Below are positions 1 through 9,383 of a stretch of 64,000 nt of DNA, piece after piece (positions within the stretch are counted from its first letter, which is position 1; every line of letters starts with the position of its first letter). The notes under the pieces are model-generated. The model was not told the DNA's origin, ran no database searches, and worked only from the letters and a program-made list of their open reading frames with translations. Origin of the DNA: Ktedonosporobacter rubrisoli (GTDB lineage: Bacteria > Chloroflexota > Ktedonobacteria > Ktedonobacterales > Ktedonobacteraceae). The DNA is taken from the NCBI RefSeq assembly GCF_004208415.1, contig NZ_CP035758.1, forward strand, positions 1,922,001-1,986,000, written 5' to 3'. The translations under genes and the position numbers were made by a program.

Positions 1-940
1 GGTACTGAGGATAGATGTCCAGCAGTTCGTTGCGCGCTCGCAGGCGAGCCACAGGAAACGGGGTATCGCCACGCGTAAGGATGATCACATGCAAGGAGGC
101 TGGTAAGTGCTCAATGAAAAAGCTGAATGCTTCAGCCACCGCCGCTGCATTGATCACATGAAAATCATCAAGAATCAGTATGCCAGGGCGCTCAAGCTGA
201 CTTAACTCATTGAGCAGAAGCGTAGGTACCATGTCCAGAGGCTTAAAGGGCGGAAGCCGCTGCGCAAGCAGCAGTTCCAGCGCCTCTTTGCCAGAGCCCG
301 GGCGAAAGCGCTGACAGGCAGCGATTATATAGCGCCAGAAGCGAATTGGCTCGTTGTCGCCCTCGTCAAGGGTGATACAGGCAACCGGTGGAAAATCAGC
401 ACGCGCGCCCCGCGCCGCAATCCATTGATTCAGCAGCGTGGTTTTTCCATAACCAGCAGGCCCGGCGACGAGCGTAACTTTATACTCCAGGCTTTTATCC
501 AGCAGGTCCAACAAATGTTGGCGCGGGAGCAGCGATCTCTGAAGAGGCGGCAGTTGAAGCTTGGGCATTAACAACGGCTCGAATTGTGCAGTACGCGGGA
601 CCGCTTTATGCTCCTCCTCGTGTGCCAATAGCGCCGCTACTTCCTCCAATCGCTCAAGATTCAACTGCACGCTCCGGCCAGCGTAGCGCTTGACCATCCT
701 CTCTCCGTGCCTGCGGTAGGCATACCAGTAGCCCTCGCTGCCCCGTGCGCGCTTCTCCTTCAACAGATTGATTTGTCCGGCGCGACCATGAAAAGCAAAC
801 GTGCGGTGCTCCCCAAGCCACGCCTGCCAGTCCTCTCCCTCCGGCGAGAACGGGTGCAGCGCTGTGTCTTCTGGCCCCACGAGACAATACTGTGCCTGCT
901 CTGGCCGCCAACTCACTGTATACTGCGCACTCTTTGGCAT
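1..940 (-). CDS. MalT-like LuxR-family ATP-dependent transcriptional regulator (N-terminal part, cut by window edge)
   Basis: The reverse-strand reading frame starts at an ATG at 940, 6-10 bases after an AGAGGAGAG ribosome binding site, and stays open to the left edge (313 codons visible). The first 110 or so residues form a basic, Tyr- and Arg-rich N-terminal module (YWYAYRRHG). It is followed by a MalT/STAND-type NTPase with a Walker A motif GPAGYGKT at about residues 160-167 and a Walker B ILDDFH near 245. In this family the NTPase is followed by TPR-like repeats and a C-terminal LuxR helix-turn-helix, which would lie outside the window. It probably acts as a cytoplasmic ligand- and ATP-dependent activator. 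The target is unknown. Confidence 0.85.
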   Translation of the reverse strand, partial: MPKSAQYTVSWRPEQAQYCLVGPEDTALHPFSPEGEDWQAWLGEHRTFAFHGRAGQINLLKEKRARGSEGYWYAYRRHGERMVKRYAGRSVQLNLERLEEVAALLAHEEEHKAVPRTAQFEPLLMPKLQLPPLQRSLLPRQHLLDLLDKSLEYKVTLVAGPAGYGKTTLLNQWIAARGARADFPPVACITLDEGDNEPIRFWRYIIAACQRFRPGSGKEALELLLAQRLPPFKPLDMVPTLLLNELSQLERPGILILDDFHVINAAAVAEAFSFFIEHLPASLHVIILTRGDTPFPVARLRARNELLDIYPQY

Positions 941-1278
941 CGCTAGAGATCTCTCCTCTCTTTTTTGCTCCCCAACAATTGCTAGGATGATTATATGCTG
1001 CTGGATAGCAAAAGGCAAGTGCTCCCCAACGGTTGGACAGGGCTTTTGCAACGTCCCGTGTTATCGCTACAAAGGGCCACACTGCAACTTTAAGGCTTCA
1101 TGAGCTGGGCGCCAGGATGAGGCATCTCGTACAGGCACATATCTAACCAGAAATTGATTAGCGTCGTAGATATTGAAGAACTTCCTGGCTATGCCGATTT
1201 GTGGTGCAAATTAGACCTTGCCAGGTTGAGCAAAAAGTTGAAAAGGTGCTCAGATAGAAATAGTAAAGGTGATCTAGC
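941..1278. other. intergenic region between divergent genes
   Basis: This 338-bp gap separates the MalT-like gene (reverse) from the S41 peptidase (forward) and must hold both promoters. The ten-base string GCTCCCCAAC occurs twice (near 968 and 1020). I see no convincing gene or structured RNA. Confidence 0.5.
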
Positions 1279-2502
1279 ATGCAGAAGAAGAGGCGAGCCA
1301 CGTCAGCGGTTGAGTTTCTGGCGCATTTGCGCGCCTTCCTCTTCCCAGGAAGAGTAGCCAATACCCGGCGTGGGGCAGCCCGCTATCTCAATAATGCGTT
1401 GCGCTATATGCGCTGGTATGCCGTCAAGAGTGATCAGGTTGACTGGAACAAGCTATATACAGAAGCCAGGAAGAGAATAGAGCACGCGAGTTCGCCAGCC
1501 GAGACCTACGAGACGATTAAGTGGGCTCTTAGCCAGTTAGGTGATCATCATAGTCTCTTCCTCACTCCTGAGCAAAGTCAGCAATTAGGGCAGGGAAAGA
1601 TGCTGGGGATGGGACTACTGCTTTCTAACGATGGTGTTGTAATCGAAGTTTTGCCAGAAAGTCCAGCAGGAAAGGCATCTATTGATGTAGGAGATCGTAT
1701 CATCAGCCTTGACGGTGAGCCGTTAAGTCAAGAAAATCTGTCCAGGGTATATAATAGCCCTTCTCTGCTCGTAGAACTGCAACCGCGTTCTCAGCAGGAG
1801 AGCAGAACGGTTTCGTTAGAAGCTTCACCTTTCTACTCCAATCGCTTGCCCACCGCGAGAATTCTTCACGAGCACATAGGCTTGCTTGAGCTGCCATCCT
1901 TCCTTGGCAACGATGGCGAGATCTATGCCCAGACGGCTCAACGTGCGTTGCAAGAGCTCGACAAGAATTACACACTGACTGGCTGGATTATCGATCTACG
2001 GCGCAATACAGGCGGGGATATGTGGCCAATGCTGGCCGGAGTAGGCCCGATCCTGGGAGAAGGCAAGGTAGGATCTTTTGTGCATGCAGGCGGCAGCCGT
2101 GTTCCCTGGCTTTATCAACGAGGGCAGGCGCGCGCGGGCAGATGGGTAGCGGCTCGCGTAACGAACCCCTATCAGCTTAAACAAGCTATGCCGCCTGTTG
2201 CCGTCCTGACAAGCGAAAATACTATCAGTTCCGGGGAAGCCCTGGCCGTAGCTTTTCGGGGGCGCCCGCGTACGCGTAGCTTTGGTGAGCCAACGGCTGG
2301 TCTACCGACAGCCAATCAGGGTTTTAAGCTGCCCGATGGCGCTATGCTTCAATTGACCACAGCACTTGATGTTGATCGCAATGGCGTGAGTTATGATGGT
2401 TCTCTGGTCCCAGATCAAGAGGTGCCTCTTGATTGGTCGCAGCTTGAGACTGATCAGGATCTGGTGGTACTGGAAGCCTTGAAGTGGCTGCAACAACAAT
2501 AA
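1279..2502 (+). CDS. S41 family peptidase with PDZ domain
   Basis: A 407-residue protein of the C-terminal-processing-peptidase clan. Residues 35-105 form the helical N-terminal part with the LGDHHS segment (His90/91). A PDZ-like domain spans about 108-180 (GMGLLL, VGDRIISLDGEPL). The protease core follows, with TISSGE holding the likely nucleophile Ser317. The Lys expected in classical CtpA-type enzymes is absent from the GEPTAGLP segment. This suggests the Ser-His arrangement of NSR-like or tricorn-like S41 enzymes (inference). No clear signal peptide is visible, so the location is uncertain. The ATG at 1279 has only a weak AGGTGA site upstream. A short relic of a related gene sits at 5117-5155. 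Confidence 0.85.
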   Translation: MQKKRRATSAVEFLAHLRAFLFPGRVANTRRGAARYLNNALRYMRWYAVKSDQVDWNKLYTEARKRIEHASSPAETYETIKWALSQLGDHHSLFLTPEQSQQLGQGKMLGMGLLLSNDGVVIEVLPESPAGKASIDVGDRIISLDGEPLSQENLSRVYNSPSLLVELQPRSQQESRTVSLEASPFYSNRLPTARILHEHIGLLELPSFLGNDGEIYAQTAQRALQELDKNYTLTGWIIDLRRNTGGDMWPMLAGVGPILGEGKVGSFVHAGGSRVPWLYQRGQARAGRWVAARVTNPYQLKQAMPPVAVLTSENTISSGEALAVAFRGRPRTRSFGEPTAGLPTANQGFKLPDGAMLQLTTALDVDRNGVSYDGSLVPDQEVPLDWSQLETDQDLVVLEALKWLQQQ

Positions 2503-2706
2503 ATATTGCCAAACCTGCCTTGACCCTGACACGATGTCATGCTTTACAATGTTAGCGAAGCTGAAGCACGAGGAATAGACTGAGTAAATATCATGTAGAA
2601 AGAACGTTACAGCTACTCAATGATATAAAGAATAATCGCATAAAAAAGGAAATAAAGCCTGGATGCTTTCAATACAAACGGTAGCATGAACGAGAGGATT
2701 AATTAC

Positions 2707-3564
2707 ATGTACTATGGCCTGGATATTCCTAATATTGGAGCATTTAGCGATGCCCGCGCGCTAGCGGATCTTGCGCGAACCGCTGAAGATGCAGGATGGG
2801 ATGGAATATTTCTCTGGGACACGCTTCACTATCTTGCAGAAAATAAACCAGTGGCAGATGCCTGGATAGCTCTGACTGCAGTCGCCATGAAAACAGAGCG
2901 GATCAAAATCGGATTGCAGGTAGCCGTGCCGGCACGAAGGCGTCCAGCTAAACTGGCTCGTGAGATCGTCACGTTAGATCGCCTCTCGAATGGAAGGCTT
3001 ATTCTGGGAGTTGGATTAGGAACCAATGAGGACAAGGGGTTTGGCGCTTTTGGTGAAGAGATGGAAGTAAAAAAGCGAGCCAAAATACTTGATGAAAGCC
3101 TTGATGTTCTCCAGGGCCTGTGGAGTGGAAAGCCATTCAGCTATACAGGCGAGCGTCATCAGGTTAAAGAGATAACCTTCCTGCCGACTGCCATGCGGAC
3201 ATCAGGGGTACCGATCTGGATTGGGTGGTTATGGCCTAAGAAAAAGCCTATGGAACGGGCTATGCGTTTTGAAGGAGCCAGCCCGCAAAGGTTCGTGGAT
3301 AATGAATTTGGTGAGCTGGGACCTGGCGATATTCGTCAGCTTAAAGCATATATGGAAGAGAGGCGAGCGCCTGGGGCGCCTTTTGATATTGTAGTAGGTG
3401 GGCCAGTGTTTGAGGCTGTCAGGAACGAAAAGGCTCGGGCAACGCTGCTAGCTGTTCAAGAAGCTGGAGCTACCTGGGCGCTCCAACGGGTTGAGCCTGA
3501 AGACGAGATTGCGACCATACGTGAGGCGATCAAGCAGGGGCCGCCAAAACTGCAAGGAGCATAA
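2707..3564 (+). CDS. LLM class F420-dependent oxidoreductase
   Basis: A bacterial-luciferase-like TIM-barrel protein of 285 residues. The N-terminus MYYGLDIPNIG and the segments GWDGIFLWD, LDRLSNGRLILGVGLG and PIWIGWLWP are typical of coenzyme F420-dependent LLM oxidoreductases. The substrate cannot be told from sequence. I chose the ATG at 2707 because a GAGAGG ribosome binding site lies 9 bases before it. The in-frame ATG at 2686 has no such site. The gene stands alone between an S41 peptidase and a YcaQ-like gene. It is one of four LLM genes in the window, all divergent in sequence, so this is not a recent tandem expansion. Confidence 0.88.
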   Translation: MYYGLDIPNIGAFSDARALADLARTAEDAGWDGIFLWDTLHYLAENKPVADAWIALTAVAMKTERIKIGLQVAVPARRRPAKLAREIVTLDRLSNGRLILGVGLGTNEDKGFGAFGEEMEVKKRAKILDESLDVLQGLWSGKPFSYTGERHQVKEITFLPTAMRTSGVPIWIGWLWPKKKPMERAMRFEGASPQRFVDNEFGELGPGDIRQLKAYMEERRAPGAPFDIVVGGPVFEAVRNEKARATLLAVQEAGATWALQRVEPEDEIATIREAIKQGPPKLQGA

Positions 3565-3789
3565 CAAATAGCAGGTCATGCCCATTTTCTTTTATTCCTA
3601 TGGCTTTCCGGTTTTGCCTGGCCGAAAAAGAATCCCTCTACGTCTCATAAGGCCTGTGGAGAGCAGATCGTGATCTTTCCTGCTTAAAACCAGGGAAGGC
3701 ATGAAGAGCGCAAAGCAGGAATTTCTATCCCGATTACCGAGATCGGGACGAGATCAATATTTGTAGTTGAGAAATAGAGAGAGGTTATC

Positions 3790-5091
3790 ATGCTCACCAT
3801 CGATATCGATACGGCCCGGCGCTTCATCCTTGGCAAGCAGGGCCTGTGGCCCGGGCGACGCTGGCGCGGCCGCGAAGGAACCGAGCAGGCCATACGTAGC
3901 ATGGAGTATCTGCAACTCGACCCGTTGCGCATCATCGCGCGCAGCCAGGATATTAAGCTGCATAGCCGCGTCCTCGATTACGCACCGGACATGTGGGAGG
4001 AGCTAGCCTATCAGCAGCGCAAGTTCTTTGACTGGGGTGGCTGGCTGGCAGTCAGGCCGATGGATGAGCTGCCGCACTGGCGCGTGGTCATGCGCCGCGA
4101 GCGCGATGGTGTTTATGGCGACTCGCGCATTTGCCGCCTGGGGCGCGAGCACGCCGTGGCGATCGACGAAATGCGGGCTATCCTGCGCGAACGTGGCACC
4201 GTCAGCAACCGCGATTTCGAGATGGCGAAGCGCACACGAACGCAGCATTATCGCGGCCGCAAGGATAGTGCGCTGGCCCTATATTATTTGTGGCGCATTG
4301 GTGAAGTGATGACACATCACCGCAAGAACTTCGAGCGGGTGTATGCTCTCACGGAAACTGTTGCCCCGGCGCATCTCATCAACGAAAGCGATGAGGTCGA
4401 GGCCGATCGCTTCTTAATCAAGAAAGATATCAGCTTCTCTGGCCTGGCGCGGCCGAGCCGTGGTGCCGAATCATTTCGTGGATACGGCCAGCCGGATAGC
4501 GTCGCGAAGGATCTACTCGGGGCGATGCTGGCAGATGGCGAGCTCATCGAGGTGAAGGTTGAGGGCTGGAAGGCAGTACACTACGCTCTTGGGAGCGATG
4601 CTGCAGTGCTGCACGAATTGTGTGCGGGGCGGGTGCCGGAGGACTGGACGCCGCTAGGAACGAGCACGACTGAAGAGGCTGTCTTCCTCGCGCCGCTTGA
4701 TCATGTCTGTGCACGTGGACGCGCCAAAGTGGTGTTCGGCTTCGAGTACGTGTGGGAGGTTTACAAGCCTGAGCAGCAGCGCAAGTTCGGCTACTACACC
4801 TTGCCCGTTCTCTGGGGCGATCGTCTCGTGGCCCGTTTCGACAGCAAGCTCGATCGAGCGACCAATACATTTATTATCCTGGGTTTGTGGTTGGAGGATG
4901 AGGCTACAGGACACGATGAGGCCTTTGCAGCAGCTTTGGCCCGGGGCTTTGCACGCTTCATTACATTTCTCGGCGCGAGCAAACTTGATGCAACGGCGAT
5001 TCGCGAGCCGCTATTGCGCCAACGCGTCTGCGCATGTTCAGCTTTCCCACCTTCTCCAAAGCAGGCTGAGGGCCAGGTCTCAGCTCCATAA
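3790..5091 (+). CDS. YcaQ/AlkX-type winged-helix DNA glycosylase
   Basis: A 433-residue protein of the HTH_42 superfamily (YcaQ, AlkZ, AlkX). The catalytic loop reads EYLQLDPLRII with Gln42 and Asp44. The known distinction is QxD for the AlkX/YcaQ branch and QxQ for AlkZ, so this belongs to the interstrand-crosslink/alkyl-base glycosylase branch. The tandem winged-helix and beta-barrel region with conserved FGFEYVWEVYKPE follows near residues 315-330, as usual. An AGAGAGGTTATC ribosome binding site precedes the ATG. The last 25 residues (Cys- and Pro-rich) do not look like the family C-terminus and may be extended sequence after a lost stop. It is predicted to act in cytoplasmic DNA repair. 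Confidence 0.88.
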   Translation: MLTIDIDTARRFILGKQGLWPGRRWRGREGTEQAIRSMEYLQLDPLRIIARSQDIKLHSRVLDYAPDMWEELAYQQRKFFDWGGWLAVRPMDELPHWRVVMRRERDGVYGDSRICRLGREHAVAIDEMRAILRERGTVSNRDFEMAKRTRTQHYRGRKDSALALYYLWRIGEVMTHHRKNFERVYALTETVAPAHLINESDEVEADRFLIKKDISFSGLARPSRGAESFRGYGQPDSVAKDLLGAMLADGELIEVKVEGWKAVHYALGSDAAVLHELCAGRVPEDWTPLGTSTTEEAVFLAPLDHVCARGRAKVVFGFEYVWEVYKPEQQRKFGYYTLPVLWGDRLVARFDSKLDRATNTFIILGLWLEDEATGHDEAFAAALARGFARFITFLGASKLDATAIREPLLRQRVCACSAFPPSPKQAEGQVSAP

Positions 5092-5116
5092 AAGCTCAAA
5101 CTTTTGCTGCTCTGCC

Positions 5117-5155
5117 CTTACGGCGCTTGATGTTGATCGAAATGGTGTGAGTTAG
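5117..5155 (+). pseudogene. relic of an S41 peptidase C-terminus
   Basis: Thirteen codons here read LTALDVDRNGVS and then stop. They match the segment LTTALDVDRNGVSY of the intact S41 gene at 2350-2395 almost exactly, in protein and in DNA (about 30 of 34 bases across the core). No other part of the peptidase is recognisable. The fragment starts 25 bases after the YcaQ-like stop. It suggests that an S41 paralogue once lay here and was lost by deletion. Confidence 0.6.
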
Positions 5156-5286
5156 GCAAACTCTCTTATTTCGTGCAGCGTTTGCTCGCTTTCCCACATT
5201 TTTGCGCTGATGCGAGCCAGATAGTGTTTGTTCAGCTTGAGAGGCCTCTATGTGTGGTCATGCCTGAAAAGCTTCGAGGGGCGAGA

Positions 5287-5329
5287 AGGGTGCGAACCTG
5301 TAGAGGCGGGCCGCACCCTACGCTAAAGC
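5287..5329 (-). terminator. hairpin downstream of the SDR gene
   Basis: AGGGTGCG (5287-5294) and CGCACCCT (5322-5329) form a perfect 8-bp stem 26 bases after the SDR stop on the reverse strand. The following bases are pyrimidine-rich but lack a clean U-tract. Confidence 0.4.
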
Positions 5330-5354
5330 AGGCTTGATTACCTGGAGAAGCAAG

Positions 5355-6119
5355 CTAAAAATAATGTGAAGTGACGCCGCCATCAACCTGTAGCCAGGCC
5401 CCAGTAGTCCATGACGATTCGTCGGAGGCGAGATAGAGAGCCATGTAAGCAATATCCCTGGCTTCTCCAAAGCGACCCAGCGGGATACGGTTCAAGCGTA
5501 GATTGCGCGCTTCCTCGCTCGTCCATAGCCGGCGCAGGAGTGGCGTCTCGATGGGTCCGGGGCAGATGGCATTGCAGCGAATGCCATAACGGCCGTACTG
5601 GACTGCCAGCGATTTGGTTAACGAGAGCATTCCCCCCTTTGAGGCTGTATAAGCATCCTGGGGTACCGAGCAGCCGATAAAGGCCACAAACGAGGCAACA
5701 TTGATAATCGAGCCCTGCTTATGCTCAAGCATATGGGGGATAACATATCGCGTGCAGAGATAGGCGCTTTTAAGATTTATGTCAAGCACGCGTTCCCAGG
5801 TATCCTCGCTCGTCTCAGTTACGCTACGGTCTTCAGGAGGCATGATGCCTGCATTGTTATAAAGAACGTCTATATGACCATACGTATCGACAGCGGTTTG
5901 CACAAGAGTTTTTACATCGGCCTCGCTAGCCACATTAGCCCTGGCAAAGATAGCCGACCCGCCGGCTTGCCGGATTGCATCGGTGACCGCTTCCCCGGCC
6001 TGCGCATTGGTATCCGTGACGACCACGCAGGCTCCTTCTTGCGCAAATAGCTCAGCCGCGACCTGGCCCATGCCGCTGGCTGAGCCGGTGATTATCGCCA
6101 CTTTATTGGCTAACCTCAT
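5355..6119 (-). CDS. SDR family NAD(P)-dependent oxidoreductase
   Basis: A 254-residue classical short-chain dehydrogenase/reductase. It has the cofactor motif TGSASGMG (11-18), NNAG (88-91), catalytic Ser143, Tyr157 and Lys161 (YTASK), and the C-terminal GAWLQVDGG. Asp36-Thr37 after the second strand (VVVTD) favours NAD over NADP (inference). It is 30 bases downstream of the aldehyde dehydrogenase gene on the same strand, so the two probably form one transcript. A plausible role is alcohol or hydroxyacid oxidation feeding the aldehyde dehydrogenase. The divergent FadR/GntR gene beyond the operon is the likely regulator. Confidence 0.9.
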   Translation of the reverse strand: MRLANKVAIITGSASGMGQVAAELFAQEGACVVVTDTNAQAGEAVTDAIRQAGGSAIFARANVASEADVKTLVQTAVDTYGHIDVLYNNAGIMPPEDRSVTETSEDTWERVLDINLKSAYLCTRYVIPHMLEHKQGSIINVASFVAFIGCSVPQDAYTASKGGMLSLTKSLAVQYGRYGIRCNAICPGPIETPLLRRLWTSEEARNLRLNRIPLGRFGEARDIAYMALYLASDESSWTTGAWLQVDGGVTSHYF

Positions 6120-6149
6120 TGCTGATTGCTCCTTGATCTGCTCTAACTT

Positions 6150-7646
6150 TTAAAGATTTGCCGCCTTTAAGATAACCGTCTTCTCTTCCGTGAAAAACTC
6201 GATAGCCCGTGCGCCATGAGTGCGGCCGATCCCACTTTGTTTGTAGCCCCCAAATGGCATTTCACAATACACCTTGTTATAGGTATTCACCCACACGATT
6301 CCAGCTTTGATCTGCCTGGTCATGCGTAAAGCCTGCTGTGCATCCGTCGTCCAGAGCCCGGCGGCCAGGCCATACATGACATCGTTGGCCAGTGCAATCG
6401 CCTCAGCCTCGCTAGCAAATTTTTGCACGGTCACTACCGGCCCAAAGATTTCCTCTTGAGCCACGCACATACTGTTCTGTACGTCAGTCAAGATCGTTGG
6501 CTGCAGCCAGTTGCCACCGGTTTCGGCCAGCTCCTCCGGTACCTTCCCGCCATAAAGCAAGGTTGCGCCCTCGGTCAAGCCTTTCTGGATATAGGCCTGT
6601 ACCGAAGCCAAATGAGCCTTTGAGATAAGCGGCCCCATCTCGCTGCGCAAATCCCAGCCCGGCCCTACTTTAATCTGCTTCACCCTTTCTAGATAGCGCT
6701 GCATAAACTCTGCATAGATACCTTCCTGCACCAGCAAACGCGCCCCGGCACAGCAATTCTCGCCCTGGTTGCGGAAAATCGCTCCTACGCAGCCTTCCAC
6801 AGCTTCATCCAGATTGGCAGCATCCATCACGATATTGGGCGCCTTCCCTCCCAGCTCAAGGGAAAGGCGTTGCATATTGGCAGCGCCAGTTTCCATCAGA
6901 ATGCGACCCGTGCTTGTCTCGCCGGTAAAAGAGACGCGCTGAATGGCTGGATGCCTGGCCAGGTGAAGCCCGATCTGAGCGCCCGGTCCGGTAATTACAT
7001 TAAGCACACCGGCAGGAAAGCCGGCCTCTAGCGCTAATCTGGCCAGCTCGATAGCGCTTAAGGGCGTGGTGGAAGCAGGTTTGAGGACAGCTGTATTGCC
7101 AGCCGCCAGGGCCGGAGCAATCTTCCAGGAGGCGATAGCAATCGGGTAGTTCCAGGGCACAATCAACGCGCACGGCCCCACTGACTCGCGCAGAGTGTAG
7201 CCAAGATGCTGGTTAAAGGCTGCACTGCTTTGCCCATAAATTTTTGTAGTCCAGCCGGCGAAATATTCTAGCACCTCAGCACAATCCTCTACGTCTCCCG
7301 AGGCCTGGACCCAGGTCTTGCCCGTCTGGAGCATCTCCAGGATGGCAAGACGTTGCAGATCGCGTCTCACGAGGGCGGCCAGCGCATTGAGCAAGCGACC
7401 ACGCTTATTGGCGCTCATTTGCTGCCATTCCGGGCTTTCGTAGGCGCTTAAAGCACTGGCCACGGCTCGCTCTACATCCTCAATTGTCCCTCTGGGAACA
7501 TTGGCCAGCAGGCGATTGGTTGCGGGTTCATAGACGGGGAAGGTTTGTTCGTTGCTGGCCATTGTTTCTTGACCAGCGATGATCATCGCTGGAGCCAGCG
7601 GGAACTCAAACATAGAAATATCGATCATTTGCTCTGTCGTCTGCAT
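6150..7646 (-). CDS. NAD(P)-dependent aldehyde dehydrogenase (betaine-aldehyde-dehydrogenase-like)
   Basis: A full-length 498-residue aldehyde dehydrogenase. It has the PWNYP motif near 164, the cofactor loop GFPAGVLNVITG (209-220), FTGETSTG (240-247), the general base Glu264 in LELGGK, and catalytic Cys298 in GENCCAG. The C-terminal segment EMPFGGYKQSGIGR is diagnostic of the betaine/aminoaldehyde group, although the true substrate is unknown. The start ATG at 7646 has an AAGGAAG site 7 bases away. It is the first gene of an operon with the SDR (30-bp gap) and faces the FadR/GntR gene across a 325-bp control region. It could also use aldehydes made by the amine oxidase at 60.7 kb (speculative). 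Confidence 0.92.
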   Translation of the reverse strand: MQTTEQMIDISMFEFPLAPAMIIAGQETMASNEQTFPVYEPATNRLLANVPRGTIEDVERAVASALSAYESPEWQQMSANKRGRLLNALAALVRRDLQRLAILEMLQTGKTWVQASGDVEDCAEVLEYFAGWTTKIYGQSSAAFNQHLGYTLRESVGPCALIVPWNYPIAIASWKIAPALAAGNTAVLKPASTTPLSAIELARLALEAGFPAGVLNVITGPGAQIGLHLARHPAIQRVSFTGETSTGRILMETGAANMQRLSLELGGKAPNIVMDAANLDEAVEGCVGAIFRNQGENCCAGARLLVQEGIYAEFMQRYLERVKQIKVGPGWDLRSEMGPLISKAHLASVQAYIQKGLTEGATLLYGGKVPEELAETGGNWLQPTILTDVQNSMCVAQEEIFGPVVTVQKFASEAEAIALANDVMYGLAAGLWTTDAQQALRMTRQIKAGIVWVNTYNKVYCEMPFGGYKQSGIGRTHGARAIEFFTEEKTVILKAANL

Positions 7647-7971
7647 AACATCTTCCTTAATAAAATAAGAGCATGATGCGATGAAGCTATCGCAACAAAA
7701 GGTATAATGGTCAGTCCTTTAAAAGGAAGTTAAGCATATCTAGCCCGATGGTGTCAAGAGTTATGGAGCATGGTTTCAAGCGGACTCAGAATGGTATAAT
7801 AAGAGGGCCCGGAACTGCCATGCATGTATTGCCGTCAGTAAATGAGCAGCCATTGTGAGCGGAAAATGCATTAATGACGCGTATCTTCACTTGCCGGAGC
7901 TGATTGTGATCCTGTTCATATCCCCAGAGTAGCATGCGTTTAGTGTTGTGGCGATAGTATAAGGAAAGAGT
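7647..7971. promoter_or_regulatory. divergent control region between the ALDH operon and the FadR/GntR gene
   Basis: This 325-bp gap holds the start signals of two divergent units. The string GGTATAAT occurs twice (7701 and 7795), once continuing to TGGTCAGTCC. That partly resembles the TGGTNNNACCA operators of FadR-type regulators but is not a full match. No gene is visible. Confidence 0.4.
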
Positions 7972-8745
7972 GTGAATAAACAACTAGAATTTTTGTCCAA
8001 GGAGCGGCCTGAAGGTAGGGAAAGAGAAAGAGCGGCAGTCCCCTATGATTTGATTTTTGGACCGGTACGTTCGGTCAATGCTTTTGAAGAGACCATTGAG
8101 CGCCTGGCTCAGGCCATCAAGCTTGGAGTTGTAGCGTCAGGTACGCGCCTGCCTCCTGAGCGTGAGCTTGTGACCCGTTTTCAAATCAGCCGGGCTACCT
8201 TGCGTGAAGCCATTCGTGCTCTGGAGCAGGCCGGCTATCTTGAAGCCCACCGTGGGCGAGGAGGCGGTACTTTCGTCATCTATCGGCCGTCCGAAGGTTC
8301 AGAGGCAGATGTGCGGCGCATGATACATCAGATGGGTGATCGCCTTCTTGATGTGCTTGATTTTCGCTGGGCTATCGAGCTGGCCACGGCCGAACTGGCG
8401 GCCCAACGCATCAAGCCATCTGATAGTGTCTGGCTGCACACGCTGGTCGAAGCAATGCGCGCGCTTCCACGCTCAGAGTATCGACAGGCAGATTCGCGCT
8501 TCCACCTTGCTATTGCCGAATTGAGCGCCTCGCGTTCGCTCGTTGGCGCGGTCACCGATGTGCATATGAAGCTCAACGATTTGCTGGCCTCCTTTCCTAT
8601 TCTCGAAGCCTCGCTGCGTCACTCAGATCAGCAGCATGAAAAGATCGTCAAAGCCATCTCTTCCAGAGATCCAAAGAGGGCGCGGGCGGCGATGGAAGAG
8701 CATGTGCAGGCAACGGCTAATCTCTTGCGGGGCTTCCTGGGCTAA
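7972..8745 (+). CDS. FadR/GntR family transcriptional regulator
   Basis: A 257-residue repressor-type protein. The winged helix of the GntR family spans about 48-105 (GTRLPPERELVTRFQISRAT, then the wing EAHRGRGGGTFV). The all-helical FCD ligand domain spans about 115-250. The start is GTG at 7972 with AAGGAAAG just upstream. It is divergent from the aldehyde dehydrogenase-SDR operon, the usual arrangement for a local repressor of a catabolic operon. The FCD domain binds small organic acids in known members. The effector here is not predictable. Confidence 0.9.
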   Translation: MNKQLEFLSKERPEGRERERAAVPYDLIFGPVRSVNAFEETIERLAQAIKLGVVASGTRLPPERELVTRFQISRATLREAIRALEQAGYLEAHRGRGGGTFVIYRPSEGSEADVRRMIHQMGDRLLDVLDFRWAIELATAELAAQRIKPSDSVWLHTLVEAMRALPRSEYRQADSRFHLAIAELSASRSLVGAVTDVHMKLNDLLASFPILEASLRHSDQQHEKIVKAISSRDPKRARAAMEEHVQATANLLRGFLG

Positions 8746-8802
8746 ATATTACCGCTGGATTGCTATATTGCCATATTTTGATAAGAAGAGAGGGGCAAGG
8801 GC

Positions 8803-9279
8803 TTGAAGGAAGAACAACCTGATGAAGTCTACCTATCTACATGCACGCAGATTGAACACTGGCCGCTAGAACTGGCTGAGAAGTTGCTTGATGACCCTCT
8901 TCCCTGGGGACCTCCGGCCTATGCTTTCGGCCACTATGTCGCTGACCAGCAGGGGCCCGAACAGTGCAGCGATTTTCTTGAACTCGTTTCATATGTTGAT
9001 GGGGCCTATGAACGCCACGGCGATGACAGCCCTGAAGCCTGGAAATGGGCTGATATTATTTGCCGCGATCTGGAGAAGAATGGCACTTTAGCCCAATATA
9101 CAACACAGGATTTGCTAGACATTCTGTTTCTTCATACTCGCTATGAGCGCTACTGTGATGGTCATATTCGTTCAGTGGAAACGCTCCTACGCAAGATCTT
9201 GCAAGCCGTCGTGCAACGTGTCCATTCTCTTCATCCACCCGTCTTTAAGATGCCAGAGGAGAGAAAGCCACGTTCTTAA
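8803..9279 (+). CDS. small acidic cytoplasmic protein, DUF6508-like
   Basis: A 158-residue protein without signal or membrane segments. I chose the TTG at 8803 because AGAGAGGGG lies 5-12 bases before it and no ATG is near. The C-terminal segment LHTRYERYCDG followed by a helix resembles the RxERFxDG signature I associate with DUF6508 proteins. This is from memory of the family pattern, so moderate certainty. It follows the FadR/GntR gene by 57 bases and could be co-transcribed. Function is unknown. Confidence 0.6.
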   Translation: MKEEQPDEVYLSTCTQIEHWPLELAEKLLDDPLPWGPPAYAFGHYVADQQGPEQCSDFLELVSYVDGAYERHGDDSPEAWKWADIICRDLEKNGTLAQYTTQDLLDILFLHTRYERYCDGHIRSVETLLRKILQAVVQRVHSLHPPVFKMPEERKPRS

Positions 9280-9383
9280 AGAAAGATGAAACAAAAAGCC
9301 ACTTCAAGGCATTATTATTAGTAAGTGAGCACTAATTCTGGAAAAGGCCTATTTGCAAGGGAAGACAGTATTAAGGGGAAGCC

